64,000 nucleotides of DNA from Labedaea rhizosphaerae (GCF_004362825.1 NZ_SNXZ01000004.1:310001-374000); one strand, 5' to 3'. Shown: positions 50,537 through 61,997, counted from the first letter of the stretch. Numbers and translations: made by a program. Notes: generated from the letters alone by a model not told the origin.

Positions 50537-51730
50537 ATGGCGGATCGTCCGCTCGATGGCCTTCGCGTTCTGATCAGCGGCGCCGGGATCGCCGGTCCCG
50601 CGACCGCTTGGTGGCTGGCGCACCACGGTGCCGCCGTCACCGTCGTCGAAGTCGCGCCTGCCTTGCGCACCACGGGTTTCGCGGTCGACTTCCGCGGCGA
50701 GACACACTTCGGCGTGCTCGAGAAGATGGGCGTGCTCGACGACCTCAGGGCCGTGCAGACCGGGGCCGGCGCGATGCTGTTCGTCGACGAGCAGGACAAG
50801 GAGATCTTCCTGCTGCCGCCCGAGTTCGCCGGCGGCGAGCTCGAAGTGATGCGCCGCGACCTTTCCCGCGTCTTCTACGAGCACACGCGCGATGCGGTCG
50901 AGTACGTCTTCGGCGACACGATCAGCGAGCTGACCGAGACCCCCGACGCCGTGCTCGTCGACTTCGCCCTCAACGGCAGCCGCGAGTTCGACCTCGTGGT
51001 CGGCGCGGACGGCCTGCATTCGGTGGTGCGCAGGCTCGCCATGGGCGACGAGGCCCAGTTCGTCAAGCACCTCAACTACTACATCGCCGGCTGGGACATG
51101 CCCAACGAGCCCGGGCTCGGCGTGGACAAGACCCAGGTGATCTACAACGAGCCGGGCCGGATGACCAACGTCATGGCCGACCAGCGCCGGCCGGACCGGC
51201 GGATCGCCCTGGTCATCTTCGCCTCACCACGCCTGGAGTACGACTGGCACGACGTCGACGAGCACAAGAAGCTCGTCACCGAGGGCATGTCGGGGGCCGG
51301 CTGGCACACCGACAAGCTGCTGGGTGCCCTGGCCGACGCCGACGAGCTCTACTTCGACTCGATCAGCCGGGTCTACCTGCCGCACTGGTCGAAGGGGCGG
51401 GTCGTGCTGATCGGCGACGCGGCCTACGGCGTGACGCTGGGCGGCATGGGCGTCGGCACGAGCGTCGTCGGCGCACACATCCTCGCGGGCGAACTGGTGC
51501 TCTCCGGCGGCGACCACAAGGTCGCGTTCGCCGCGTACGAGAAGTTGCTGCGCGGCTACACCGACAAGTGGCAGCGCGGCAGCAACCCGGGCGAGTTCAT
51601 GGCGCCCTCGACCAACTTCCGGCTGAACGCGCGCAACTGGACGATGCGCCGCAAGATCATGCGCACCCTGATGATCAAGGCGAGCAACGCCCTGGCCACC
51701 AACGTGAAGCTGCCCGACTACCCCGCCTGA
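50537..51730 (+). CDS. FAD-dependent monooxygenase (PHBH/UbiH fold)
   Basis: The 397-residue protein has the FAD site VLISGAGIAGPATAWWLAHHGAAVTVVE (residues 10-37, GxGxxG), the middle DG motif DLVVGADGLHSVVRR (about 152-166) and the GD motif GRVVLIGDAAYGVTLGGMGVG (about 290-310). This is the class A flavin monooxygenase pattern. Such enzymes next to a TetR regulator often hydroxylate aromatic compounds or antibiotics. The substrate is not deducible. Confidence 0.88.
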   Translation: MADRPLDGLRVLISGAGIAGPATAWWLAHHGAAVTVVEVAPALRTTGFAVDFRGETHFGVLEKMGVLDDLRAVQTGAGAMLFVDEQDKEIFLLPPEFAGGELEVMRRDLSRVFYEHTRDAVEYVFGDTISELTETPDAVLVDFALNGSREFDLVVGADGLHSVVRRLAMGDEAQFVKHLNYYIAGWDMPNEPGLGVDKTQVIYNEPGRMTNVMADQRRPDRRIALVIFASPRLEYDWHDVDEHKKLVTEGMSGAGWHTDKLLGALADADELYFDSISRVYLPHWSKGRVVLIGDAAYGVTLGGMGVGTSVVGAHILAGELVLSGGDHKVAFAAYEKLLRGYTDKWQRGSNPGEFMAPSTNFRLNARNWTMRRKIMRTLMIKASNALATNVKLPDYPA

Positions 51731-51742
51731 TCGGCCCCGCCG

Positions 51743-51790
51743 TGAATGTCCCATTGAAGACACTGCAGGCCCTGAATGGGCCATTCAGGG
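51743..51790. repeat. Intergenic palindromic repeat, REP-like
   Basis: CCCTGAATGG (51770-51779), G, CCATTCAGGG (51781-51790) is a perfect 21-bp palindrome. A related motif, TGAATGTCCCATTGA, lies just upstream at 51743-51757. It sits between convergent genes and may act as terminator. The repeated TGAATG-CCATT wording suggests a family of short dispersed repeats. Confidence 0.55.
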
Positions 51791-51804
51791 CGTAACCACG
51801 AGCC

Positions 51805-52614
51805 CTATCCCGCTTGATCGACCGGGCACCAGTAGAGGTTGCGCCCGGCCAGGTCGGCCATCGCAACCGGTGTGCCGCAAAGGAAACACGGCATCCCGGC
51901 GCGCCGGTAGACGTACACCTCGCCACCATGCCGGTCGACCCGCGGCGCACGGCCCATGGCCTTCGGCGTGTGCTCGGGCGCGACGGTGTCGATGCGGCCC
52001 TTGCGCACGCCGTCGCGCATCAACGCCACCAGGTCGGTCCACATGTCCGTCCACACGGCACGGTCGAGCTGGTTGCCCGGCAACATCGGCGGGATCCGGT
52101 GGCGGAACAACAGTTCCGCCCGGTAGACGTTGCCGACGCCGGCGATCACGTCCTGTTCCATCAGCAGCCGCGCGATCGGCAGCTTCGACTTGTGGATCCG
52201 CGCCCACGCCCGCTCGGGCTTGGCGTCGCGGCGCAACGGGTCGGGGCCCAGGCGCGCGCGGATGGCGTCCATCCGGTCCTCGGTGATCAGCTCGCAGATG
52301 TTCGGCCCGCGCAGGTCGGTGACGTGCGTCGCGCCGATCATGCGCATTCGCACCTGACCGACCGGCACCGACTCGGGCAGCAACTGCTCGGTGAACGTGC
52401 CGATCAGGCCGAGGTGCACGTGCACGATCGCGTCCGGCGCGTAGACGTGGAACAGGTGCTTGCCGTGCGCGTGCGCCTTCACCAGCACCCGGCCGTCCAC
52501 TGCGGACGCTTCGGCGGCGAACCGGCCCTGCGGGCTCGACACCGTGACCGGGTGCCCGGCGAACTTGCGCTGGTGCGAGCGCGCGAGCCGGTGCAGCGTG
52601 TGGCCCTCAGGCAT
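51805..52614 (-). CDS. nei: Fpg/Nei-family DNA glycosylase (endonuclease VIII-like)
   Basis: The 269-residue protein begins MPEGHTLHRLARSHQ, with the catalytic Pro2-Glu3 at the mature N-terminus typical of Nei, a conserved Lys in RVLVKAHAHGKHLFH, the helix-two-turn-helix QDVIAGVGNVYRAELLF and a C-terminal zinc finger (PCFLCGTPV with NLYWCP). It removes oxidised pyrimidines and nicks the site. It corresponds in place to nei of the clp-tig-pepN block. The frame is open 11 codons upstream, but Pro2 must be exposed, so 52614 is the start. Confidence 0.93.
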   Translation of the reverse strand: MPEGHTLHRLARSHQRKFAGHPVTVSSPQGRFAAEASAVDGRVLVKAHAHGKHLFHVYAPDAIVHVHLGLIGTFTEQLLPESVPVGQVRMRMIGATHVTDLRGPNICELITEDRMDAIRARLGPDPLRRDAKPERAWARIHKSKLPIARLLMEQDVIAGVGNVYRAELLFRHRIPPMLPGNQLDRAVWTDMWTDLVALMRDGVRKGRIDTVAPEHTPKAMGRAPRVDRHGGEVYVYRRAGMPCFLCGTPVAMADLAGRNLYWCPVDQAG

Positions 52615-52657
52615 GCGGGCGAGTCTGCCAGCCGGTCGCCGTGGCAAGGTGGGGCGG

Positions 52658-53404
52658 GTGGTCGACGCCGTGTTTCAGCAGGATGGGTTCGACGTCCGGT
52701 TGGACTGGGGTGAGCACGGGGTCACGGCGCTGGCCCCGGCGTGCGCCGTGCTGGTGATCGTGGACGTGCTGTCGTTCAGCACCGCCACCACGATCGCGGT
52801 CGGCAACGGCGCCCGGGTGCTGCCACTGCGCTGGCGTGACGAGCGCGCCGCCCAGCAGGCCGACGCGGCGGGCGCGGTGCTCGCGGGCACCAACGGCTGG
52901 ACGCTGCGTCCGGCGTCGCTGGTCGAGCTGCCCGCCGGGACGTTGCTCGGCCTGCCCTCCCCCAACGGCGCGACGCTCTGCGCGCACGCGTCGACCTTCC
53001 CGGACACGACGGTGTTGGTGGGCTGTCTGCGCAACGCGTCCGCGGTGGCCGCGCTGGCGGTGGCCCTGGCCGGGTCACGACCGGTCGGCGTGATCGCGGC
53101 CGGCGAGCGCTGGGGCATCGACATCCGCCACGAACACGGCGACGGAACCGCCCTGCGGCCGTGCGTGGAGGACATGCTCGGCGCGGGCGCGATCGTCGAG
53201 GCGCTGCCCGGTTCGCGATCACCGGAGGCCGAACTCGCGGCGGCGGCGTTCGCGGCCTCGCGCGGTCGGCTCGCCGGGTTGTTGCACGGCTGCGCCTCCG
53301 GCCAGGAGCTGAGGGCGTCGGGTCACCGCGCCGACGTGGACCTCGCCGCCATGCACGACGTGAGCGCGGCGACGCCCAAACTGACCGACGGCGTCCTCGG
53401 GTGA
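52658..53404 (+). CDS. ComB-like 2-phosphosulfolactate phosphatase family protein
   Basis: The 248-residue protein has the family signature VIVDVLSFSTATTIAVGNGARVLP (about residues 28-51), LAGTNGWTL (GE(R/N)-type loop) and SPNGATLCAHAS, as in ComB phosphatases and related proteins of unknown substrate. Actinobacteria lack coenzyme M synthesis as a rule, so the activity may be a different acid phosphatase reaction. AAGGTGGGG precedes the GTG at 52658. It heads an operon with DUF429 and MBL-fold genes joined by GTGA and ATGA overlaps. Confidence 0.8.
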   Translation: MVDAVFQQDGFDVRLDWGEHGVTALAPACAVLVIVDVLSFSTATTIAVGNGARVLPLRWRDERAAQQADAAGAVLAGTNGWTLRPASLVELPAGTLLGLPSPNGATLCAHASTFPDTTVLVGCLRNASAVAALAVALAGSRPVGVIAAGERWGIDIRHEHGDGTALRPCVEDMLGAGAIVEALPGSRSPEAELAAAAFAASRGRLAGLLHGCASGQELRASGHRADVDLAAMHDVSAATPKLTDGVLG

Positions 53405-54060
53405 TCGCCGGCGTCGACGGGATGCCGGGCGGCTGGCTGGTGGCGCTGGTCTCCGGCACCGACGTCCGGTGGGCGTTCGCGGCATCCGCGGCGGAGGTCG
53501 TTTCCCTGACGGCCGACTGCGACGCGGTCGCCGTGGACATCCCGATGGGCTTGCCGGAGACCGGTTGGCGGGCGTGCGAGCTGGCTGCGCGGGAGTTCCT
53601 CGGGCCCGCGCGGTCGTCGGTGTTCCTCGCTCCCCCGCGCCCGGTGCTGGTCGCCCGGACGTATCCCGAGGCGTGCGAGCTCGCGCGGCGCACGCACGGC
53701 AAGGCGGTGAGCAAGCAGCTCTGGCACATCCTCGACCGGATCCGCGACTGGGACGGCGTGCTGTCCCCGCGGTTGCAGGAGCGGGTCGTCGAGGCGCACC
53801 CGGAGTGCTCGTTCCGCACGATCGGCGCCGTGGACTCGACCAAGAAGACCGGCCGCGGGATCGGGCAGCGGCTGGCGTTGCTCGACACGTGGCTGGACGC
53901 GGGCGCGGCCTTCGCCGACCTGCCCGCCGCGGCCCGGTTCGACGACGCGCTCGACGCGCTCGCGGTCGCCTGGACCGCACGGCGCTGGGCGGCGCGGGCG
54001 GCGTTGGTGTTCGGTGGCGAACAGGATGCCCGTGGCCTGGCGATGAGGATCGTGCGATGA
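53401..54060 (+). CDS. DUF429 family protein (predicted RNase H-like fold)
   Basis: The 219-residue protein shows the family features: IAGVDGMPGGWLVAL at the N-terminus with the first acidic residue, AVAVDIPMGLPETGWRACELAAREFLGP (second acidic site and substrate loop), and HPECSFRTIG followed by ARFDDALDALAVAWTA. DUF429 proteins have the RNase H-like fold and are predicted nucleases. GTG start overlaps the ComB-like stop. The next gene starts within its stop codon. Confidence 0.85.
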   Translation: MIAGVDGMPGGWLVALVSGTDVRWAFAASAAEVVSLTADCDAVAVDIPMGLPETGWRACELAAREFLGPARSSVFLAPPRPVLVARTYPEACELARRTHGKAVSKQLWHILDRIRDWDGVLSPRLQERVVEAHPECSFRTIGAVDSTKKTGRGIGQRLALLDTWLDAGAAFADLPAAARFDDALDALAVAWTARRWAARAALVFGGEQDARGLAMRIVR

Positions 54061-54764
54061 CGTGGATCGAGTTGGCCGAGGGTGTCCTCGCCCGCCGGTA
54101 CGCCGAGCTGGACCAGACGCTGGGCATCGTCATCGGGTCGCGGCGGTGCCTGGTGATCGATACCGGGACCGACGAGGTGCACGGCGCGGAGCACGCGGCC
54201 GCCATCCGCGAGCTGACACCACTGCCGTGGACGGTCGTGATCACGCACGGGCACTGGGACCACCACTACGGCACAAGGGCATTCATGGCCTTCCAGCCCT
54301 GCCCGGTGCTCGCGCACCCGTTGTGCGCCAAGGCGATGGCCTCGACCGCCGAGCGCGACGAGTGGGCCGCCCGTTATCGCGCGGAGGGCAGGACGGCGCT
54401 GGCCGACCGGATCGCCGCGGTGCGGATCGTGGCGCCGACCGAGGTGCTGCCGGATCGGGTGGAGCTGGAGCTCGGCGACCGCACGGTCGAGCTGCTGCAC
54501 CCCGGTCGCGGGCACACCGACCACGACGTCGTCGTGCACGTCCCGGACGCCGGCGTGGTGTTCACCGGCGACCTGGTCGAGCAGGGCGCGCCGCCCTCGG
54601 TCGGCCCGGACGCCCACCTCGGCGAGTGGCCGTCCACATTGGACGCTGTACTGGCCACCGGCGCGCAGGTTTTCGTGCCGGGGCACGGAAACCCTGTGGA
54701 CGCCGACTTCGTCCGGGCCCAGCGCGACGAGCTCAGTGCACGTGCACGCTCAAGTGGAAGATGA
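54057..54764 (+). CDS. Metallo-beta-lactamase fold hydrolase
   Basis: The 235-residue protein has the metal site THGHWDHHYG (about residues 63-72), further metal ligands in HPGRGHTDHDVVVHV and GDLVEQG, and PGHGNPVDA near the C-terminus, completing the pattern of two-metal MBL-fold hydrolases. The short size fits a glyoxalase II or QDE-like subclass without extra domains. It is translationally coupled to DUF429 by ATGA and overlaps the convergent second MBL gene by 32 bases. Confidence 0.86.
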   Translation: MTWIELAEGVLARRYAELDQTLGIVIGSRRCLVIDTGTDEVHGAEHAAAIRELTPLPWTVVITHGHWDHHYGTRAFMAFQPCPVLAHPLCAKAMASTAERDEWAARYRAEGRTALADRIAAVRIVAPTEVLPDRVELELGDRTVELLHPGRGHTDHDVVVHVPDAGVVFTGDLVEQGAPPSVGPDAHLGEWPSTLDAVLATGAQVFVPGHGNPVDADFVRAQRDELSARARSSGR

Positions 54765-55539
54765 TCACATCGTCCACCACGTGCACGCCGTGCGCTCCGT
54801 CGACCACGTCCAGCGCCGCACGGATCGCCCTGATGTCGTCGACCGCCATCTGCAGCGGTCGTTCGTCCGGCTGGTAGGCCGAGCCGATCGGGTACATGTC
54901 GCCGCGTTCGCGGCTCATCTCGACGTGGCACCCCAGCACGTGGCTGACCGGGTGCGTCTCGCAGAACGCCAGCACCCGGTCGATCGTCGCCACGTAGTCG
55001 TCCCAGACGTCGATGATCAGGCGTCCGGGCAGGATCGTGTCGCCGGTGAACAGCAACTCGGTGCGCCGGTCGTAGAACACGACGGCCGCCTCGTGGTGCC
55101 CGGGACCCGGGATCAGGTCCAGCACCCGGTCACCGAGGTCGAAGATTCCCGAAGCCGGCCAGTCAAGTCCGAAGAACGACGCCACCTCGTCCCGGCCACG
55201 GCCCACCACGACGGTGTCCGGACGGTCGGCGAACTGCGCGTCGGCGGCCACGTGGTCGCCGTGCCCGTGGGTGTGGGCGACGACCAGTGGGCGATCGCCG
55301 ATCAGCGAATCCACCGTGGCACGCAAGGGAAAGTACTCAGCTGACGCGGTGGCGCCGGTGTCCAGCAACAGGCACCGCGATTCCCCGGCCAGCAGGAACA
55401 TGAACGGCGCCTCGTAGTGGATCGCCTTGTTCTGCCGCAGGATCCACGTGTCATCGGCGTAGGCGTGCACCTGGATCGGCGGCGCCGTGTCGGCACGCGG
55501 GGACGGGCTGCCCGCGTGCCACTTCACGTCGAGGTTCAT
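54733..55539 (-). CDS. Second metallo-beta-lactamase fold hydrolase
   Basis: The 268-residue protein has [15 protein letters not shown] (about residues 88-102), [24 protein letters not shown] and the C-terminal [11 protein letters not shown], with all metal ligands. An N-terminal beta stretch ([15 protein letters not shown]) precedes the core. It is coupled by ATGA to the aldehyde dehydrogenase upstream, so it may open a thioester or lactone formed in the same pathway. Confidence 0.85.
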   Translation of the reverse strand: MNLDVKWHAGSPSPRADTAPPIQVHAYADDTWILRQNKAIHYEAPFMFLLAGESRCLLLDTGATASAEYFPLRATVDSLIGDRPLVVAHTHGHGDHVAADAQFADRPDTVVVGRGRDEVASFFGLDWPASGIFDLGDRVLDLIPGPGHHEAAVVFYDRRTELLFTGDTILPGRLIIDVWDDYVATIDRVLAFCETHPVSHVLGCHVEMSRERGDMYPIGSAYQPDERPLQMAVDDIRAIRAALDVVDGAHGVHVVDDVIIFHLSVHVH

Positions 55540-56963
55540 CGCTGGATCGACTTGGTCTCGGTGAACTCCTCGAGACCGTAGCGGCCGAGCTCGCGCCCGT
55601 TGCCCGACTGCCGGTACCCGCCGAAGGGCGCGACCGGGTTGAACGCACCACCGTTGACGTCGACCTGGCCGGTGCGCAAACGCTTGGCGACCGCGAGCGC
55701 CCGGTCCTGGTCGCCCGAGAACACCGCACCGGCGAGGCCGTAGATGGTCGAGTTGGCGATCGCCACCGCCTCGTCCTCGTCGCGGTACGGGAGGATCGAG
55801 AGCACCGGGCCGAAGATCTCCTCCTGCGCGATGGTCATCTCCGGGGTCACGTCGGCGAACACCGTGGGCGGCACGTAGGCACCCACGTCCGGCAGTCCGC
55901 TCGGGTCGCCGCCGAACACCGCGCGGGCGCCCTCACGCAGCCCCGTCGCGATGTAGCCGAGCACGCGTTCCCGTTGCGCCGCCGACGACATCGGGCCGAT
56001 CCGGGTGGTCTCGGCGGTCGGGTCGCCGACGGTGTACTTGGTGGCCGCCGCGGCGGCCAGCTCGGCCGCTTCGTCGTGGCGGGACGCGGGCACCAGCATC
56101 CGAGTCCACGCCGTGCAGGTCTGGCCGCCGTTGATGAACGCGTTGGCCAGGCCGATCTTCACCGCCTTGCCGAGGTCGGCGTCCTCGAGGATCACGTTGG
56201 CGGACTTGCCGCCCAGCTCGAGCGCCACCTTCTTCACCGTCGCCGCCGCGGCGACGCTGACCTTCTTGCCCGCGGCGGTCGACCCGGTGAACGACACCAT
56301 GTCGATGCCGGGGTGCGCGGCGATCGCCTCGCCCACGACGGGACCGGTGCCGTGCACCAGGTTCACCACGCCGTTCGGCACGCCGGCCTCGGCGAGGATG
56401 CGCAGGAACAGGTTCGCGTTCAGCGGCGCGACCTCGCTCGGCTTGAGCACCACGGTGTTGCCCGCCGCGATGGCCGGGGCGATCTTGGCCACGATCTGGT
56501 GCAGCGGGTAGTTCCACGGCGTGATCGCACCGACCACGCCCACCGGCTCGCGCAGCACCAGCGAGTTGCCGATCTCCTCGCTGAACGAGTAGCCGCCCGC
56601 GAGCAGGTCGGCGATGCCCTTGCTGGTCGCGGCGGGCAGGCTCGCCTGGACCTTGGTCGCGAAGGAGAGCGGCGAGCCCATCTCCGCGGTGATGGTCGCG
56701 GCCAGCTCGTCGCGGTGTGCGACGAGCCCGGCCGCGATCCGGCCCACGATCTCCGCGCGCAGTTCCACGCTGGTGGTCGACCAGCTGCCGAACGCCCGCG
56801 TGGCCGCACCCACGGCGGCGTCCACGTCGGCGGGACTGCCCGCCGGCACCGACCCGATCACCTCGTCGGTCGCCGGGTTGACCACGTCGATCCGGTCGCC
56901 TTCGCCGGTGATGAGGTCACCGTCGATGACGTGCCCGGTCTCGGTCAGCGCAGGTGCCGCCAT
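55536..56963 (-). CDS. NAD(P)-dependent aldehyde dehydrogenase
   Basis: The 475-residue protein is a standard ALDH: cofactor loop [22 protein letters not shown], the [13 protein letters not shown] motif, catalytic Glu in [11 protein letters not shown] (about residue 248) and catalytic Cys in [11 protein letters not shown] (about 282), and late [13 protein letters not shown]. It oxidises an unidentified aldehyde. The stop overlaps the MBL gene start, so the pair is an operon. Confidence 0.93.
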   Translation of the reverse strand: MAAPALTETGHVIDGDLITGEGDRIDVVNPATDEVIGSVPAGSPADVDAAVGAATRAFGSWSTTSVELRAEIVGRIAAGLVAHRDELAATITAEMGSPLSFATKVQASLPAATSKGIADLLAGGYSFSEEIGNSLVLREPVGVVGAITPWNYPLHQIVAKIAPAIAAGNTVVLKPSEVAPLNANLFLRILAEAGVPNGVVNLVHGTGPVVGEAIAAHPGIDMVSFTGSTAAGKKVSVAAAATVKKVALELGGKSANVILEDADLGKAVKIGLANAFINGGQTCTAWTRMLVPASRHDEAAELAAAAATKYTVGDPTAETTRIGPMSSAAQRERVLGYIATGLREGARAVFGGDPSGLPDVGAYVPPTVFADVTPEMTIAQEEIFGPVLSILPYRDEDEAVAIANSTIYGLAGAVFSGDQDRALAVAKRLRTGQVDVNGGAFNPVAPFGGYRQSGNGRELGRYGLEEFTETKSIQR

Positions 56964-57005
56964 GGAACCCTCCAGCTCGCGTGAATGCTTTCGGGCTCTA
57001 GCTTC

Positions 57006-57626
57006 TCACTCGAAGTTGAGCTCGCCAGTCCTTGTGCGCTTGATCTCGAAGAAGTTCGGGAAGCTGGCGACCGCGACCGTGCCGTCGAACAGCTTCAGCG
57101 CATCCTCGCCCCGCGGGATGCTGGTGAGCACCGGACCGAAGAACGCGACGCCGTTGACGTGGATTGTGGGCGTGCCCACGTCCATGCCGACCGGGTCCAT
57201 GCCCTCGTGGTGGCTCTTGCGCAGCGCCTCGTCGTACTCGGTGCTGTGCGCGGCCTCGGCCAGCTCGGCGGGCAGGCCGACCTCGGCCAGCGCCTCCTTG
57301 ATGACGACGTCGTAGTCCTTGTTGTCCTGGTTGTGGATCCGGGTGCCCATCGCGGTGTAGAGGTCGCGCAGGACCTCCTCACCGTGCTTCTGCGCCGCGG
57401 CGATCGCGACCCGCACCGGGCCCCAGCCGCGGTCGAGCATCTCCCGGTACTGCTCGGGCAGCTCGTCACGGCCCTCGTTGAGCACCGACAGGCTCATCAC
57501 CCGGAACCGCAGGTCGATGTCGCGTTGCCGCTCGACCTCGAGGATCCACCGCGAGGTGATCCAGGCGAACGGGCACATCGGGTCGAAGTAGAAGTCGACC
57601 TTGGTGGGCTCGGCGACAGCGGTCAT
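57006..57626 (-). CDS. DsbA-like mycothiol-dependent reductase family (Rv2466c type)
   Basis: The 206-residue protein is collinear with the actinobacterial Rv2466c family: [23 protein letters not shown] at the N-terminus, the all-helical insert with [16 protein letters not shown], and the cis-Pro block [19 protein letters not shown]. The redox motif here is C18-P-F-A, where the well-known member has CPWC, so the resolving Cys is missing and the enzyme would work by a monothiol mechanism with mycothiol. AGGAAAGAG precedes ATG 57626. It is divergent from pepN, as in mycobacteria. Confidence 0.9.
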   Translation of the reverse strand: MTAVAEPTKVDFYFDPMCPFAWITSRWILEVERQRDIDLRFRVMSLSVLNEGRDELPEQYREMLDRGWGPVRVAIAAAQKHGEEVLRDLYTAMGTRIHNQDNKDYDVVIKEALAEVGLPAELAEAAHSTEYDEALRKSHHEGMDPVGMDVGTPTIHVNGVAFFGPVLTSIPRGEDALKLFDGTVAVASFPNFFEIKRTRTGELNFE

Positions 57627-57805
57627 TGCGCGCACTCTTTCCTGCTCTTGGCCAGCTTTGGGCGGTTTCGGGCACGGCGACGGTGCCCCTTGATCGCTGC
57701 AACACCCACTCGCGCACCGTTCTTCCCACGTACGGAGGCGCACACGCGGCGCTCCCCGTGATTGGATGCGGTGGACAGTCCGCTCCGTCCCGTCCGAGGT
57801 GATCC

Positions 57806-60370
<2,565 letters not shown>

Positions 60371-60379
60371 CCAACGGGC

Positions 60380-60579
60380 GTGTCCCACACTCACGCCGGG
60401 TGTGTCCCCCGCTCCGGCAGGGTGTGTCCCACACTCGCGTGGGGTGTGTTCCACACCCGCGTCGGGTGTGTCCCCCACTCGGGCAGGGCGTGTCCCCCGC
60501 TCCGGCAGGCGTGTCCCCACTCGAGTGTGGGACACGCCTGCCCTGAACGTGGGACACACCCCGCGCCAACGTGGGACAC
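60380..60579. repeat. 22-bp tandem repeat array, block 1 (7 forward, 3 inverted units)
   Basis: The core GTGTCCC (one unit GTGTTCC) starts at 60380, 60402, 60424, 60446, 60468, 60490 and 60511, a 22-bp period with one 21-bp step. The reverse complement GGGACAC then starts at 60529, 60551 and 60573, again 22 bp apart. The rest of each unit alternates between a CACTCGCG-like and a CGCTCCGGCAG-like version. There are no unique spacers, so it is not a CRISPR. Confidence 0.9.
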
Positions 60580-60627
60580 ACCCGCTGGAACAACCAACCC
60601 CGAGGCCAGGCCGCAGCCATGCGGCTG

Positions 60628-60851
60628 TGGGTTCGGTTTTACACGGGGCACGACGGCCCTAAACTCGCGCGGTGCGGGCGCCTCACCCTCTGCCCGTTTC
60701 AGCGCCCGCGAGGGCCGTCGTGGGGGTCCCCGTGTCAAACCGAACCCACCCCGCAGACGAGCCCACCCCAAGCAACCCCAGCGTGGAACGCTCCCCGTGT
60801 CAAACCGAACCCACCCCGCAGACGAGCCCACCCACAAGCAACCCCAACGTG
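60628..60851. repeat. Long imperfect inverted repeat and 65-bp-period direct repeat
   Basis: 60628-60660 pairs with 60711-60748 as a near-perfect stem (33 bases against 38, one mismatch and one 5-base insertion), and the interior also has GCGGGCGC/GCGCCCGC pairing. The right arm then continues into a direct repeat: the stretch from 60727 recurs from 60792 for about 57 bases with few changes. This unit separates the two 22-bp arrays and looks like a small non-coding insertion. Confidence 0.75.
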
Positions 60852-60945
60852 GGACACACCCCGCGCCAACGTGGGACACACCCGGTCGGAACGGGGGACA
60901 CACCCGCGCTGAGTGTGGGACACGCCCGTTCCCAACGTGGGACAC
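60851..60945. repeat. 22-bp tandem repeat array, block 2 (5 units)
   Basis: GGGACAC begins at 60851, 60873, 60895, 60917 and 60939, exactly 22 bp apart, in the same orientation as the inverted units of block 1. Units read as GTGGGACAC followed by about 13 variable bases rich in C. Confidence 0.9.
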
Positions 60946-60958
60946 GCTACGAACGAGG

Positions 60959-60989
60959 AAGCCGCCCGGAGCTTGGCTCCGGGCGGCTT
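60959..60989. terminator. Strong hairpin terminator before the DUF5130 gene end
   Basis: AAGCCGCCCGGAGC (60959-60972) pairs perfectly with 60976-60989 around a TTG loop. It serves as a bidirectional terminator between pepN with its repeats and the leftward DUF5130 gene. Confidence 0.85.
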
Positions 60990-61008
60990 CTCGTGTCTTA
61001 GAGGGTGA

Positions 61009-61491
61009 TCAGTGGCGCTCGGCAGGTCCTGCCTGGTCGCACAGGATGCGCACACCGTTGACCAGGCCACCGATGAGGTCGCCCTCCTGGAAGGACGAGC
61101 GCATGGTGTTGATCGACAGGTTGCAGATGCGCGCGGAGATCCGGCGCGCGGCCTGGGCCCCGGTCACGATCTCGATCTTGCGCTGGCCCGGCGACACGGC
61201 GATGAGCACGGCCTGCGGCGCGGTCTCGTCGTCGAGGCCGTCGTGCAGCGCCTCGGCCTGGGCGCGGGTGTCGGCGCCGAGGTCACCGAGGTAGACGCTG
61301 AACCCGAGGCCGGTGAACCGGGAGGCCAGGGTCAGCGCCTCGTCGAGGCGGGTCAGCTGGACCGTGGTGAACGGCAGCTTGGGCGTGACGACCTTCTTCT
61401 CCACGGCCACGGACAGGCGGTCGTGCACCGCCACCGTGCCGCGCGGCAGGTCGCCCTCCGGGTCTACGCGAACCAGCTCACCAGCTCCCAC
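61009..61491 (-). CDS. DUF5130 (TPM-domain-like) protein
   Basis: The 160-residue protein resembles actinobacterial DUF5130: LDEALTLASRFTGLGFSVYLGDLG, then QAVLIAVSPGQRKIEIVTGAQAARRISARICNLSINTM and FQEGDLIGGLVNGVRIL. These blocks match the TPM phosphatase-like fold as in related small proteins. There is no signal peptide. GTG 61491 is placed after AAGGGAGG. It overlaps the preceding small membrane gene (61478-61726), so both are co-transcribed. Confidence 0.82.
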   Translation of the reverse strand: MGAGELVRVDPEGDLPRGTVAVHDRLSVAVEKKVVTPKLPFTTVQLTRLDEALTLASRFTGLGFSVYLGDLGADTRAQAEALHDGLDDETAPQAVLIAVSPGQRKIEIVTGAQAARRISARICNLSINTMRSSFQEGDLIGGLVNGVRILCDQAGPAERH

Positions 61492-61726
61492 TGGCACCTC
61501 CCTTGCCACCCCGCGCCGCGGGTTCCGACTGCGTGTGCCTGCGGGCGTGCCCGGCACCGACGCCGGCCGGGTTGGCGGTCCACCACACCGGCTCGTAGTC
61601 CCATTCCTGACCGGGGCGGTAGCGCGCCGGCTTGCCTGCCTTGCCGCGCAACGTGAGCAGCGCCACGAAGGCGTAGATCCCCAGCGGGATCACCGCGAGC
61701 ACCAGGATGGTCTGCAACAGGTTCAC
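61478..61726 (-). CDS. Small single-span membrane protein (82 aa)
   Basis: The protein starts MNLLQTILVLAVIPLGIYAFVALLTL, a long transmembrane helix, followed by a basic and Trp-containing cytoplasmic tail (RYRPGQEWDYEPVWWTANP). This pattern is common in actinobacteria next to DUF5130, with which it overlaps by 14 bases. Role unknown, perhaps anchoring DUF5130. Confidence 0.72.
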   Translation of the reverse strand: MNLLQTILVLAVIPLGIYAFVALLTLRGKAGKPARYRPGQEWDYEPVWWTANPAGVGAGHARRHTQSEPAARGGKGGASGSW

Positions 61727-61861
61727 GGCTCAGTACGGTATCCGATCGCCCACCGGCGCGAACGTCGAGTCCACCTCGGGTGGTTGGCACCACGTGTGGC
61801 CCGCGTGCCTGCGATCGGTGTAGGCCGAAAGGCCCATCGGCTTGTCGTGAACGGCGTCAAT

Positions 61862-61885
61862 GTCACGAACAAGGGGGTTCGTGAC
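61862..61885. promoter_or_regulatory. 9-bp palindrome upstream of the GTRVTx gene
   Basis: GTCACGAAC (61862-61870) and GTTCGTGAC (61877-61885) form a perfect inverted repeat with a 6-base centre. It lies 112 bases before the ATG at 61998. A further related half, TCGTGAAC, is at 61845-61852. It may be an operator for the repeat-protein gene. Confidence 0.45.
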
Positions 61886-61997
61886 CACTCAGCGTCTTGT
61901 CCACGGCCTGGGTTGCTTCTACGTTCACCTGTACGGACCTTGCGGAGTCTGGTTCGTCCCGCCTAGCCGCCCCCCCCGGACCCTGGGAGACCACGTT

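Noticed and set aside
60380-60945. CRISPR array.
   Set aside because: Units are contiguous with no unique spacers, occur in both orientations, and no cas genes are nearby.
60372-60950. Several ORFs across the 22-bp repeat arrays.
   Set aside because: They are periodic Cys/His/Gly/Thr/Pro strings produced by the repeats in every frame on both strands, without ribosome binding sites; treated as repeat DNA.
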